From Bacteroidota bacterium (GTDB lineage Bacteria > Bacteroidota > Ignavibacteria > Ignavibacteriales > Ignavibacteriaceae): 64,000 bases of DNA. Below the pieces are notes generated by a model. The model worked only from the letters and a program-made list of their open reading frames with translations. It was not told the DNA's origin and ran no database searches. This document shows positions 56,101 to 64,000 of this stretch, piece after piece. The position numbers and the translations under genes are program-made. Positions within the stretch are counted from its first letter, which is position 1; the number at the start of each line of letters is the position of its first letter. The stretch covers positions 1 through 64,000 of the forward strand of contig JAKAKL010000121.1 in assembly GCA_021824565.1 (NCBI GenBank), given 5' to 3'.

Positions 56101-56242
56101 AAATTGTAATTATTGGCGGCGAAATTTTTGGAAGCAATTCATAATTCAATTGCGTATAACTGTATATGCCAAGCAAAGCCAGCGCTGCAAAAACTACTAC
56201 AACGAGCGTTGGTCTTTTTATGGCTAATTCTGTAATGGTCAT
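53102..56242 (-). CDS. RND efflux pump inner-membrane transporter (AcrB/HAE1 family)
   Basis: The 1046-aa protein has twelve predicted membrane segments and two large periplasmic loops, starting with the typical ITELAIKRPTLVVVVFAALA. The central helix carries the paired aspartates in GILVDDSIVVIENI used for proton translocation. It exports hydrophobic compounds with the adaptor and TolC-type protein encoded just upstream. Substrates cannot be told from sequence. It lies 46 bases downstream of the adaptor gene. Confidence 0.96.
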   Translation of the reverse strand: MTITELAIKRPTLVVVVFAALALLGIYSYTQLNYELLPKISPPIITISTIYPGASPNEVENSVTKPIEDAVSTLDQIDNINSTSQEGVSFVTIQFDQSADVDLELQTAQRKVNEILSTFPVDVKAPSISKFALDEVPILRMGVTSNMPSTKFYQFIVDRIQPRISKVAGVGQVTLVGGDEREIRVNLDADKVQNYGLSVLQILNAIKSANLDFPTGKLENTQNQLIVRLAGKFQSVNSIRNLIIAKSKDGGDIKLSDIAEVEDGHKEYSTINRINGVTSVGILVQKQTDANAVDVSRLVRAELKRIEKDYSPENVKFNIAQDASEFTIDAANGVKYDLLLAVVLVAVVMLLFLHSIRNSFIVMLAIPASILSTFIVMYLAGFTLNLMTLLGLSLVVGILVDDSIVVIENIYHHLEKGEESKTAALKGRNEIGFAALSITMVDVVIYVPLALTGGLIGNIIREFAVVVVISTLLSLFVSFTVTPLLASRISKLERLTDNTLIGKFAVLFEKYFHKLVKQYISILRWSLKNKWKVITLSFVLFIASLSLVPLGFIGSEFITQSDRGEFAVILELPPDYSLDNTNFVTQKVERYINNLPEVKKVFVEVGASNEGLIGQSSNNTSELDVELIPKEQRNYSTDQIGEQIKQFAQKIPGLKVRVNPIGIFGTANQTPIQLIVNGPNRDDVMKTALILENVVKKIPGTADVRLSTEVGNPETRVDIDRQKLADFGLSIADVGAALQVAMQGNDDAKFRDGDDDYDILVSFDKFDRSKISDLKQMTFVNNRGQAIQLQQFANVYQSTGPSELQRMNRVSAVTVFSQVIGRPSGSVGQDIKNAMAKEKIPAGVDIAYWGDLKNQSDSFGSLGLALIAALIFVYMIMVALYDSYVDPFIIFFSIPVAMVGAFLALALTMKSLNIFSILGIIMLVGLVGKNAILLVDRAKHNKEEEGASTFDALIEAGESRIRPILMTTTAMVIGMLPLALSTDSGSEWKSGLAWAIIGGLLSSMFLTLILVPVMYVKVEGWQAKFKAILNKKRIKEPQLYPELVEE

Positions 56243-56288
56243 TTTAAAAACTCCTTATAACTTTTATCATCATGGCAAGCAGCAGAAA

Positions 56289-57344
56289 TTAATTTACTAT
56301 GCTAACTTTGCTGCCGTCCTGCAAATTGTTTTGTCCGTTAATAACAATCGTATCGCCTTCATTCAGACCGTTGAGAACCTCAAGATAATCATTGTATGTT
56401 TTCCCGATTACTATATTTTTCAGCTTTGATATTCCATTTTCTACAACATAAACCTGAGCCTGCTTTACACTTCCCACGAGAGCAGTTCGGGGTATCACAA
56501 TAGAATTATCATTTGTGTGCGAAGTAAATGTAACTCTCGCAAACATTCCTGCTTTTAACGGATGTTCTTTTGAATTCAACAGATCGACTTCCACAGGGTA
56601 AGTATGAGCGGCATCTCCTTTTGCGCTTATGGTTCTAATTACTCCGGGAAAAACTACGCCGGGATAAATATCTGTTGTAACATCAACTTTGTCGCCGACT
56701 TTAAGATTAAAAACATCATGCTCGTCAACATTTATATTTATTTTTAATTTTGAAATATCGACAACATCAGCAACTACAGTTTTACTGAAGACATAATCTC
56801 CAAAGTCAGCCGTACGCGAAGTAACTATTCCTGAAATTGGAGTAGTAACTCTAGTATCATTATCTTGCTTTTGTGCAATTACATATTGATCATTAGCGGT
56901 TTGATAAGCAAGCTTCGCGCCTTCGAGCTGTGAGTCAGTTGCTGATTTATCCTTATACAACTGCTGGAATCTTTCATAATCCTTTTTTGATTTTTCAAGA
57001 TTTACTTTTGCCGCTTTCAGCGCAGCACTTGTAAGCTCATCATCAATCTGAATTAGTACTGAGCCGGCAGGTTTATAATCACCTACATTTGCCAGAACTT
57101 TAGTAACCTTGCCTTGAGCTTCGGACACAATCGGCACATCATTGTATGCAGTTATATTTCCGACAAGATCTAAATGAGTTGTAATCGATTTCTTTGTTAC
57201 GGCTGCAACGTTAACCGGAAATGAATCCAGTGTTTGATTTTTTGTTTCAGCTTTTATCTTTGCGCGGTTGTGAAATAAAATTGCGACAATAATAATTAAG
57301 ATAATTGTAACTGCTGAATATATTTTAAGTCTTTTCATTTTCAT
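56289..57344 (-). CDS. RND efflux periplasmic adaptor (AcrA-like)
   Basis: The 351-aa membrane fusion protein has an N-terminal hydrophobic segment (about 7-24), a barrel-sandwich lipoyl-type domain (VPIVSEAQGKVTKVLANVGD, then TPISGIVTSRTADFGDYV), a helical hairpin between them, and a beta-barrel region (EHDVFNLKVGDKVDVTTD). No lipobox is seen, so it is anchored by its N-terminal helix or free in the periplasm. It links pump and outer-membrane channel. Confidence 0.95.
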   Translation of the reverse strand: MKMKRLKIYSAVTIILIIIVAILFHNRAKIKAETKNQTLDSFPVNVAAVTKKSITTHLDLVGNITAYNDVPIVSEAQGKVTKVLANVGDYKPAGSVLIQIDDELTSAALKAAKVNLEKSKKDYERFQQLYKDKSATDSQLEGAKLAYQTANDQYVIAQKQDNDTRVTTPISGIVTSRTADFGDYVFSKTVVADVVDISKLKININVDEHDVFNLKVGDKVDVTTDIYPGVVFPGVIRTISAKGDAAHTYPVEVDLLNSKEHPLKAGMFARVTFTSHTNDNSIVIPRTALVGSVKQAQVYVVENGISKLKNIVIGKTYNDYLEVLNGLNEGDTIVINGQNNLQDGSKVSIVN

Positions 57345-57360
57345 CCTCTATAAAAAATTT

Positions 57361-58695
57361 TTATTTTATTCCTGTTCCGGTTGATCTTTCAATTTTCGCT
57401 GCTGCTAATTCGTAGTCAACCAAAGATTGAATTTGATTTGTCTTTGCCTGAAGCAAAGCTGTTTCAGCATCCAGCAAATCGGAATTTAATGCCATCCCTT
57501 GTTTAAATTTATCATCGGTGACACGGTAATTTTCTTCTGCCTGAGCGACTGTTTGATCTGCAACTAATACTTTTTCCTTTGCTTTAACCATATCGTAAAA
57601 ATCTTGGGTCACTTCCAGAGTAATAGCATCCTTCATAGTTTTAAGACCATCTGTCGACTGCTCGTACTGTGCTTCTGCCTGAGTTGTTTGATCTTTGGTG
57701 GCGCCCCAATTCCAAAGGTTAACTGAAAGACCTACGCCAACGTCCCATGTACCTTCAAATTTATTTTCACTTGGAAATATTCTTTGGTTCGGCTTTGAGT
57801 AATAGTAGTCGCCGGTTAAGTAAATTTGAGGATACCAGTTTGATTCTGCAAGCTTTATGCTTGATTTGCTTGCTTCAACTTGATAATTAAGAGCTTTTAA
57901 GTCAGGACGATTCTGCATTGCCTGATCTATTAGTTGATCGAGGTCGTATTCGGTATTCTCACTTACATTAACATTTTGCGGGATCATCAATTCTGTTGAA
58001 AGAGGAAGCCCGATAATATTATCAAGATTTACTACTGCTATTTTAACTGAATTTCTTGCGTCTATTTGTTGCAGTTGAATTTCAGAGAGTTGCACTTCAA
58101 CTTTTAACACGTCATTTTTTGTTGATAGACCTTGCTTAAAGAAGTTTTGAACGTCCGTTAAATGCGCCTTTACCTGCTGATAATTATCATTGATGGCTTC
58201 TTTAACTTTTTCTGCATTGAACAAACCCCAGTAAGCATTTTTAATGTTTAAAATTAAATCCTGCTGGTCCTGTGAATACTGCTGCCTTGCGGCAAGCGAA
58301 TTATATTTTGCAATATCGGAGCTGCTTGATAATTTAAATCCTGTGAACAGCGGCTGCTGCAGCGTTAGTTTAAGATTATAGTTATCAAGTATCGAAGGAG
58401 ATATTGTATACGTTCCGACAAATGGAAGTGTAAATGAAAATGGCGTGATCGGACTTAATCGCGTATAAGTTGCATTCAAAGAAAGCGAGGGAAGCCGCGA
58501 AGCATTAATCTCACTTAGGTTTGCTTCAGCAGAAACGACTTTCATTTTAGATGAGTGAAGAGTTTTACTATTTTTTAATCCAATTTGAATCCCTTCGTCG
58601 AGTGTAATTTCCTTTTGCTGGGCAATTGCCGCAGTTGAAAGTAAAATTCCCGAAAAGAGTACAATCATTATTTTTTCTATTTTTATTTTCATCAA
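57361..58695 (-). CDS. TolC-family outer membrane efflux protein
   Basis: The 444-aa protein has a signal peptide (about 1-25, ending STAAIAQQ) and two repeated OEP domains: helical stretches with VVSAEANLSEINASRLPSLS, YWGLFNAEKVKEAIND, and again ALNYQVEASKSSIKLAESNW, VGLSVNLWNWG. Trimeric TolC-type channels cross the outer membrane and periplasm. It lies between the TetR gene (3-base gap) and the adaptor. Confidence 0.95.
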   Translation of the reverse strand: MMKIKIEKIMIVLFSGILLSTAAIAQQKEITLDEGIQIGLKNSKTLHSSKMKVVSAEANLSEINASRLPSLSLNATYTRLSPITPFSFTLPFVGTYTISPSILDNYNLKLTLQQPLFTGFKLSSSSDIAKYNSLAARQQYSQDQQDLILNIKNAYWGLFNAEKVKEAINDNYQQVKAHLTDVQNFFKQGLSTKNDVLKVEVQLSEIQLQQIDARNSVKIAVVNLDNIIGLPLSTELMIPQNVNVSENTEYDLDQLIDQAMQNRPDLKALNYQVEASKSSIKLAESNWYPQIYLTGDYYYSKPNQRIFPSENKFEGTWDVGVGLSVNLWNWGATKDQTTQAEAQYEQSTDGLKTMKDAITLEVTQDFYDMVKAKEKVLVADQTVAQAEENYRVTDDKFKQGMALNSDLLDAETALLQAKTNQIQSLVDYELAAAKIERSTGTGIK

Positions 58696-58698
58696 CTA

Positions 58699-59334
58699 TT
58701 ACTCCTTAATTGCTGTATCATCGTGTTTATATGAAATATATTTTGATCTTCCCTCTTCAGTAAGAATCCCCTCAAAGAGAATTTTGAATACCGCTTCTAT
58801 TGCCTGGTTGACTGAATATGGAAGCTGGGATAAAATTTCAGGATTAATAATTCCCTGTACCGCATTGGTAAACATCAGCAGAACAATGTCCTTCCCAATA
58901 TCATTTCTGAAAACGCCGTTCTCTACGCCGCTGTTAAAAAGGTTCTCGGCTTTTTGAAGGCTTCTCATCCTTTTGTAATCATGAATTTCATTCCATAAAT
59001 CAGGAATATTTTTTTTAAGATCTTCAAACAAAGGTCCTGTAGATTTAGAAGTTTCCTTTCCAATAAAGTCCAGCATTTTTTTTAGTTTGCCGACGAAGTC
59101 TAAATTTTCTTCTGCCCAAATTTTATTAATTTGTTCTTCGCTGCTGCAAATCCTGTTGTTGGTTAACTCCCGAACTAAATTTTCTTTGCTTGAAAAAAAC
59201 TTATATAAAGTTTTTTTGCTCATTCCTAAACCGGCGGCGATCTCTTCCATCGTTACTTTTGCATATCCAAATTGAAGGAACATCTGCTCTGCCTTTTCCA
59301 GGATTTTTTCCTTCATTTCTCTTTCATCTAACAT
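58699..59334 (-). CDS. TetR/AcrR-family regulator of the efflux operon
   Basis: The 211-aa protein has an N-terminal helix-turn-helix (about 5-50; MFLQFGYAKVTMEEIAAGLG, MSKKTLYKFFSSKENLV) and an all-helical ligand domain. It is the first gene of the tetR-tolC-adaptor-pump unit, so it probably represses its own operon until a pump substrate binds. Inverted repeats just upstream are candidate operators. Confidence 0.93.
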   Translation of the reverse strand: MLDEREMKEKILEKAEQMFLQFGYAKVTMEEIAAGLGMSKKTLYKFFSSKENLVRELTNNRICSSEEQINKIWAEENLDFVGKLKKMLDFIGKETSKSTGPLFEDLKKNIPDLWNEIHDYKRMRSLQKAENLFNSGVENGVFRNDIGKDIVLLMFTNAVQGIINPEILSQLPYSVNQAIEAVFKILFEGILTEEGRSKYISYKHDDTAIKE

Positions 59335-59565
59335 TTTATTTTCCTTCCATCAGAAACGTTTTTCGTTTATTTGGTTTCCAAGTCTCAAAAAAAATTGCAG
59401 TCTGTGACTGCTTCTTATTAAAATTTCCACATTGGAAACTAATTATGTTTATCTGGTTTCCAAAATAAATATAAAATTATTATTTTGTCAAGAGCCTATT
59501 AAAAAAAATTCGATGCCGGCAAGACTTAGTGATAAATGTCAATATATTATTTTTCGTGAAAATTC
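59335..59565. promoter_or_regulatory. Control region upstream of the TetR-efflux operon
   Basis: This 231-bp stretch holds AAACG-N5-CGTTT at 59354-59368, and TTGGAAAC (59432-59439) opposed to GTTTCCAA (59456-59463), with a further GTTTCCAA at 59374-59381 (within TTGGTTTCCAA). They are candidate TetR operators. No hairpin terminator for the amidase gene was seen. Confidence 0.45.
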
Positions 59566-61122
59566 TTATTCAGATTGGAGATTTGCTTCGTACAAATTGC
59601 GGAATTTCTTTATTGCATCGAATATTCCTTCAGCAATTTGCGCCTGCCCATTTTTACTATTTAAATAACGTGCGTCTTTGGGATTTGATAGAAAGCCGGT
59701 TTCAATTAAAACGCTCGGCATAGACGCGCCGACAAGTACATAAAATCCAGCCTGCTTAACTCCGCGCGGTTCTTCAGAAACTTTTTTAGCCATTTCCTTA
59801 TCGACAAGGTCGGCAAACTGCTCTGAATACCTCATATACGCAGCTTGAGCCATGCTGACCAGTATAAAATTTTCGTCAGTAAGCTTTTTATAGCGAGCAG
59901 GATTATCCTCATATTTTATTACGCTGTTTTCCCGCTCAGCAATTGATATCGCTTCCTTGGTTCTGCCGGGGCGCAAAAGATAAACTTCAAATCCGTTGCT
60001 GCTGCTCGGTTTATGAGGCGTGGCATTGCAATGAATTGAAATAAAAAGTTTCCCGCCGTTTTCATTTGCAATTTGACCGCGTCTGTATAATTCGATAAAT
60101 TTATCTGTCTTTCTCGTGTAAACAACTTTTACGTCCTTCATATTTTTTTGTATGTCCTGCCCAAGTTTCAAAGCGATGGCAAGATTTACATTTTTTTCTT
60201 CTATTCCATCAACACCAATTGTCCCGGAATCTTTTCCGCCGTGCCCGGCGTCTATCACTATTACATTAAAATCCCATTTGGCTTTTTCTTTATTCAAATT
60301 GGTATTCTTATCAAAAATTTTATTATGAAGCGCAATAAGAATATCATTGCCGCTGTCGTCATTCATTACTTCACTGCTTGTATATTCTTTGCGAAGATAA
60401 AATTTTAACTCGCTGCCCGACGTTACATTTTTTGCATCAATTTTCTGGATTAAGCCCTGCCCGCCTGAACTTTTAATATTATCAACATCCGCATTAACAT
60501 TTTTAAAGATGATTGTAAGAATTCCATCCTTGAATGTACTACTATATGCGGGGATTCTTTTTCTGCTTTGAACCCGGACCAATGTTCCGTTCGCTTTTTC
60601 TTCAAGAGAAATTCCAGTTATATCAAACCCAGTGTTAAAAGCAGATTCATCAGTCGTTTTTACGTCTGTCAAGTTCTCCTTTTTGTTGAAGTCTTTCATT
60701 GTCAGAAGATCAGGCTTTGCTAAATTCAAATCTGCATCTAGAAATTCTGAGAGAATATTTAAGCAATACTTTGCCGGAATAAAGATTTGTCCTTCAATTG
60801 AATAAGTTGAAGTCGGAAGCTGAATAACTTTCGTTTTGTCTTTTTCTTTCGAGTAATAAACTATAAAAGGATTTCTTGCGGTTATATAAAGCTTGTTCCC
60901 CTGGTTTTCAATTTCAATCTTGTCTGTTTCTGAATAATATTTATAGTAAATTCCAAGCGCCTCAGCAAAAGGCTTTACGGCTATGTAAACAGTTCCTTCC
61001 CTGTCATACACTTGGATGACGTGCTTCTTACCATTCACTAAAAAATTAATTTTATCATTTGACTGGGCAAGTGAGGTTGAAGCGAGGATTAAAATCAAAT
61101 AGAAAAATATTTTCATTCTCAT
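59566..61122 (-). CDS. N-acetylmuramoyl-L-alanine amidase
   Basis: The 518-aa protein has a signal peptide (about 1-19), a copper-amine-oxidase-N-like domain (about 24-130, INFLVNGKKHVIQVYDREGT), an AMIN-like beta domain (about 170-260) and a C-terminal Amidase_3 domain. Zinc ligands and catalytic Glu appear in VIVIDAGHGGKDSG, GIEEKNVNLAIAL, FISIHCNATP and SVLIETGFLSNPKD. It cleaves the amide linking peptide and glycan in peptidoglycan, as in cell separation. It lies 17 bases downstream of the methyltransferase-like gene. Confidence 0.93.
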   Translation of the reverse strand: MRMKIFFYLILILASTSLAQSNDKINFLVNGKKHVIQVYDREGTVYIAVKPFAEALGIYYKYYSETDKIEIENQGNKLYITARNPFIVYYSKEKDKTKVIQLPTSTYSIEGQIFIPAKYCLNILSEFLDADLNLAKPDLLTMKDFNKKENLTDVKTTDESAFNTGFDITGISLEEKANGTLVRVQSRKRIPAYSSTFKDGILTIIFKNVNADVDNIKSSGGQGLIQKIDAKNVTSGSELKFYLRKEYTSSEVMNDDSGNDILIALHNKIFDKNTNLNKEKAKWDFNVIVIDAGHGGKDSGTIGVDGIEEKNVNLAIALKLGQDIQKNMKDVKVVYTRKTDKFIELYRRGQIANENGGKLFISIHCNATPHKPSSSNGFEVYLLRPGRTKEAISIAERENSVIKYEDNPARYKKLTDENFILVSMAQAAYMRYSEQFADLVDKEMAKKVSEEPRGVKQAGFYVLVGASMPSVLIETGFLSNPKDARYLNSKNGQAQIAEGIFDAIKKFRNLYEANLQSE

Positions 61123-61139
61123 TTACATACTTTAGAATA

Positions 61140-61718
61140 TCAACCGATAAACGGGATGAAAAATCCGCTCTTCTTTTTGTAATTCAAAAAAACTTCCTTA
61201 AAATTTTTCTCAAGAAGTTTTTCTTCTATTGAAGCGCGCAATATTAAAAAAGGTATTTCAATCAAAGCAAGAATTATCACAACGATACTGAGCGTCGCAA
61301 TTCCTCCGCCTATGTCTACTAATATTTGAGAGAGATACTGCGGATGCCTTATAAACTTGAACGGTCCTTTTGTTATTAGCTGGTGATTCTTAAATAGTAA
61401 AATATCCTGCGAATAGTTTTCACCGAGTGTTTTGAATGCTGCGATCTGAAACCACGAAAAAAATATATATACCGCTAATCCTATTAAACGAACCGCCTTG
61501 AAACTTTCCGAGTAGCCCAGTGTCCCGGCTTGGAAGACTGCGGCAATCAGTCCGAGCAAAGTAAAAATCGCTAATGCTACCGGAAGCGTTTGAAGATAAG
61601 TTACCGGCTTTTCTTTCGGTAATGTAATTTTAGTCTTGAAACTTTTTTTTGCCCCCGAAGCGTTGGCGGCAAACGTTGCAATTATATTTAATCCTACAAT
61701 AATGTTTATCGGATCCAT
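61140..61718 (-). CDS. Isoprenylcysteine methyltransferase-like membrane protein
   Basis: The 192-aa membrane protein has about four to five hydrophobic segments and the signature KGPFKFIRHPQYLSQILVDI, which is the RHPxY motif of the ICMT/PEMT-type phospholipid or isoprenoid methyltransferases. A C-terminal LRASIEEKLLEKNF (E-E pair) is also typical. The substrate of bacterial homologues is generally unknown. It lies 3 bases downstream of the Trm112-like gene. Confidence 0.85.
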   Translation of the reverse strand: MDPINIIVGLNIIATFAANASGAKKSFKTKITLPKEKPVTYLQTLPVALAIFTLLGLIAAVFQAGTLGYSESFKAVRLIGLAVYIFFSWFQIAAFKTLGENYSQDILLFKNHQLITKGPFKFIRHPQYLSQILVDIGGGIATLSIVVIILALIEIPFLILRASIEEKLLEKNFKEVFLNYKKKSGFFIPFIG

Positions 61719-61721
61719 ATG

Positions 61722-61937
61722 TTAATCTATGTTCCTGCCGTGTTTTTTCATTATTGCGTTCCACTCTTCCAGGCTTAATTGTTCGGATTCTTCTATAAGC
61801 ATGATAGGAATATCATCTTCAATTTTGTATCGGCGCCTTGTGTTCTTATCTACTGAAACCAAAGTATTTCCGTCAAGAACCAAATCTGCTTTCGTTTCGG
61901 GGCAACATAAAATATCTAACAAATCCTTGCTTATCAT
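61722..61937 (-). CDS. Trm112-family protein
   Basis: The 71-aa protein matches the small Trm112-like family: LLDILCCPETKADLVLDGN, RRRYKIEDDIPIMLIEES. Homologues activate methyltransferases. Of the usual zinc-binding cysteines only the first CCP site is present; the second Cys pair is missing, as in many bacterial members. It precedes a methyltransferase-like membrane protein gene by 3 bases. Confidence 0.88.
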   Translation of the reverse strand: MISKDLLDILCCPETKADLVLDGNTLVSVDKNTRRRYKIEDDIPIMLIEESEQLSLEEWNAIMKKHGRNID

Positions 61938-61973
61938 ATTACCTCATTTTTTTTAAATGACAAATTAATAAAA

Positions 61974-62537
61974 TTATTTAAATCTAAAACAGTCAATTGT
62001 ATGATCATTCACCATTCCCACAGCCTGCATGAAAGCATAACAGATTGTGGAGCCAACAAATTTGAATCCGCGTTTGATCAAATCTTTACTCATCGCATCC
62101 GACTCGGGAGTTTTCGCCGGTATATCTTTCAGATTCTTACGTGAATTTTTTTTAGTTTTTCCCGCGACAAACTGCCAGATGTATTTATCAAAACTGCCAA
62201 ACTCTTTCTGAACCCGTAGAAAAGCTTTCGCATTTTGAACAGCAGCGTTTATCTTCAATCTGTTTCTGATAATTCCTGCATCTGATAATAGCTTCTCAAT
62301 TTTCTTATCATCATAAACTGCAATTTTCTTTGCATCAAAATTGTTGAATGCTTTGCGATAGTTTTCTCTCTTTTTTAGAATCGTTATCCAGCTTAAGCCT
62401 GCTTGCGCTCCCTCGAGAATTAAGAATTCAAAAAGCAGCCGGTCGTCATGCACAGGCACGCCCCATTCTTCATCATGATACTTTATATAAAGCGGATCGT
62501 TTGTAGCCCAGCCGCAGCGAACAATTTGTTTACTCAT
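61974..62537 (-). CDS. tag: DNA-3-methyladenine glycosylase I
   Basis: The 187-aa repair enzyme removes 3-methyladenine from alkylated DNA. Zinc ligands are visible in RCGWATND (Cys8), KYHDEEWGVP (His21) and the C-terminal NDHTIDCFRF (His and Cys). The conserved EGAQAGLSWITILKKRENYR is the family signature. Length is standard. Confidence 0.97.
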   Translation of the reverse strand: MSKQIVRCGWATNDPLYIKYHDEEWGVPVHDDRLLFEFLILEGAQAGLSWITILKKRENYRKAFNNFDAKKIAVYDDKKIEKLLSDAGIIRNRLKINAAVQNAKAFLRVQKEFGSFDKYIWQFVAGKTKKNSRKNLKDIPAKTPESDAMSKDLIKRGFKFVGSTICYAFMQAVGMVNDHTIDCFRFK

Positions 62538-62755
62538 ATTAGACCTGAAATTCTCATTCGTAAAATTAGTAATTCCTGCAACATTAAGAAATTTTTTTGT
62601 TGATTTATAACATGGCGATCCATATTATTGCCTGCAGAAATATTTACCAGCATCGCGGATACAAATATTATTATCAGACTTTAATTTTCTTGTGCGGAAA
62701 GAAAACGCTTTACTATATTTAATTCTATTTTCATTCAACAATAACCGAGGTACAA

Positions 62756-63739
62756 ATGAAAAAATTTTTCAAAATTGCGGGTTATGTGGCAGCAGCAATT
62801 ATTGTCCTTATTCTAATAGCAATCGCTTATTTCGATTCGACATATCCCAAAGTTGATCCGGCGCCAAACATAAAAGTAGCAGTTACGCCTGCAAGAATTG
62901 CCAGAGGTGAATACCTTGCGAATCATGTTGCGGGATGCCTTGACTGCCATTCCCTAAGAGACTGGACAAAATATGCCGGACCAAGACTTCCAGGGACTTT
63001 AGGAAAAGGTGGAGAAGTTTTTAATGAACAAAACGCAGGAGTTCCCGGCACTGTGTATTCATACAATCTCACTCCTTACAATATCGGAAACTGGACCGAC
63101 GGAGAGCTGATAAGAGCTATTACTTGCGGCGTTAATAAGGATGGTCAGGCGCTTTTCCCATTAATGCCTTACATGAATTTCAATAATTTGTCGCAGGAAG
63201 ATCTCTATTCTATCGTTGCTTATGTTAGATCTCTCAAACCGATCCAAAACAATATTCCTAAAAGACATTTAGACTTCCCTATGAATTTTATTGTTAGAAC
63301 TATTCCTCCTAAATCATATACTCCGCAGCCGCAGCCCGATACTTCCAACATACTTGAGTATGGAAAATATTTAGTTACGATTGCTTCATGCGGTAACTGT
63401 CATACTCAAATGGTAAAAGGCGAACCTGTTAAAGGAATGGAATTCGCCGGCGGCTTTATTTTTCAAATGCCTGGCGGCGTTGTAAGATCGGCAAATATTA
63501 CTCCCGATTCTGCAACAGGAATCGGCATGTGGACTAAAGATCAGTTCGTTCAATTCTTTAAATCATTCGATTCAGACAGCATGAGAAATTTACCCGTTCA
63601 ACCGAAACAATTTAATACACCGATGCCTATTCTTTTTTACGCAGGAATGACTGAGCACGACCTTGGAGCAATCTATGCTTATTTAAGAAGCGTTAAACCA
63701 GTACATAATGCAGTTGTAAGATTCACTCCGAATGGTTGA
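62756..63739 (+). CDS. Diheme cytochrome c
   Basis: The 327-aa protein has an N-terminal membrane anchor (about 7-27) and two cytochrome c domains, each with a CxxCH motif: AGCLDCHS (near 58-64) and SCGNCHTQ (near 215-221). Possible axial Met residues include those in MPYMNFNN and MPILFY. It is probably periplasmic and anchored, carrying electrons to a terminal oxidase or reductase. A GAGGT ribosome site precedes the ATG, and a strong terminator follows. Confidence 0.93.
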   Translation: MKKFFKIAGYVAAAIIVLILIAIAYFDSTYPKVDPAPNIKVAVTPARIARGEYLANHVAGCLDCHSLRDWTKYAGPRLPGTLGKGGEVFNEQNAGVPGTVYSYNLTPYNIGNWTDGELIRAITCGVNKDGQALFPLMPYMNFNNLSQEDLYSIVAYVRSLKPIQNNIPKRHLDFPMNFIVRTIPPKSYTPQPQPDTSNILEYGKYLVTIASCGNCHTQMVKGEPVKGMEFAGGFIFQMPGGVVRSANITPDSATGIGMWTKDQFVQFFKSFDSDSMRNLPVQPKQFNTPMPILFYAGMTEHDLGAIYAYLRSVKPVHNAVVRFTPNG

Positions 63740-63763
63740 GCAGTAAAAATAATTTTCCTTCGA

Positions 63764-63799
63764 CCCCTTTGTTTGAAAAGACAAAGGGGTTTATTTTTG
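63764..63799 (+). terminator. Terminator downstream of the diheme cytochrome c
   Basis: Stem CCCCTTTGT (63764-63772) and ACAAAGGGG (63781-63789) with an 8-base loop, followed by a T-rich tract (TTTATTTTTG). Confidence 0.9.
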
Positions 63800-63856
63800 T
63801 TAAGAATTTAATTTCTTCATCGATAATTTTTTGTCATCAATCAATAAAGATGTTTT

Positions 63857-64000
63857 ATGAAAATATCAGACTTCAAAGCACAGCCGAATTCCAAAATTGA
63901 TCTATCAAAGATAAGCACTTCATATTCAGGGAAAATCAAATCTAAAGACGAAGCAAAGAAGCTTCTTAAGAAAAATGTCAAGGAGATGATCAATCTTCAG
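63857..64000 (+). CDS. Polyphosphate kinase 2-type protein, N-terminal fragment
   Basis: A frame starts with ATG at 63857 and runs 48 codons to the window edge. The text KIDLSKISTSYSGKIKSKDE and KKLLKKNVKEMINLQ resembles the N-terminus of PPK2 proteins, which typically have a KSK-EA-LLK-N--ELF-LQ pattern. PPK2 enzymes use polyphosphate to phosphorylate nucleotides. The catalytic part is outside the window, so this is tentative. Confidence 0.6.
   Translation, partial: MKISDFKAQPNSKIDLSKISTSYSGKIKSKDEAKKLLKKNVKEMINLQ

Overview
The window is AT-rich bacterial DNA carrying a flagellar and chemotaxis island, nearly all on the minus strand, followed by an ordinary housekeeping region. Gene content (c-type cytochrome, AcrAB-TolC type efflux, glycosyltransferases with tetratricopeptide repeats, complete flagellar basal-body genes without a Bacteroidota-style gliding set) and protein style suggest a motile member of the Ignavibacteria / Chlorobi side of the Bacteroidota group. 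This placement is inference from gene style, not from a marker gene.

Layout. 1-10099: flagellar rod/MS-ring/export operon flgB-flgC-(unknown)-fliE-fliF-fliG-fliH-fliI-fliJ-motE-like-fliK, with fliK running off the left edge. 10209-17126: chemotaxis operon, in order of transcription HEAT-repeat protein, cheR, two single-domain receivers, cheZ-like, cheA, cheB and a small Cys-containing protein. 17360-23041: sensory block (cheW, two methyl-accepting proteins, a TonB-C domain protein, bacteriohemerythrin). 23354-27829: a plus-strand multidomain histidine kinase and the minus-strand pair flgS-like kinase / flgR-like sigma-54 activator. 27956-31567: late genes flgM, an export chaperone, fliD, fliS and flagellin. 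31699-50038: about 18 kb of glycosyltransferase, TPR and methyltransferase genes, including two giant proteins (1613 and 1461 aa), probably for modifying flagellin or a related surface glycan. 50644-64000: lipoprotein, TPM-domain protein, thioredoxin, RND efflux operon with its TetR regulator, amidase, small metabolic genes, a diheme cytochrome c and the start of a PPK2-type kinase.

How it works together. Two flagellin-type sigma-28 promoters are readable (TAAA-N15-TCCGATAA, before flagellin and before cheW), and FlgM would hold that sigma factor until the hook is built. Sigma-54-like elements precede flgB, the chemotaxis operon and, more weakly, the two upstream glycosyltransferase genes. 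An 18-bp dyad, TTGGCTAATTTTAGCCAA, occurs perfectly twice and once in degenerate form, with a half-site before flgB. In each case it lies 40-60 bp upstream of the sigma-54-like element, at steps close to one helical turn. It is a good candidate for the binding site of the FlgR-like activator encoded at 25726-27117, and it would tie the glycosyltransferase locus into the flagellar regulon. This link is the most interesting inference in the window.

The two gene-free stretches flanking the 225-aa glycosyltransferase gene (48622-49213 and 50039-50643) hold the dyads, a degenerate 21-bp tandem array, a 22-bp tandem array and, beside the first, a truncated glycosyltransferase fragment, which marks this end of the locus as evolutionarily labile. 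No tRNA, rRNA, CRISPR array or insertion sequence was recognised.
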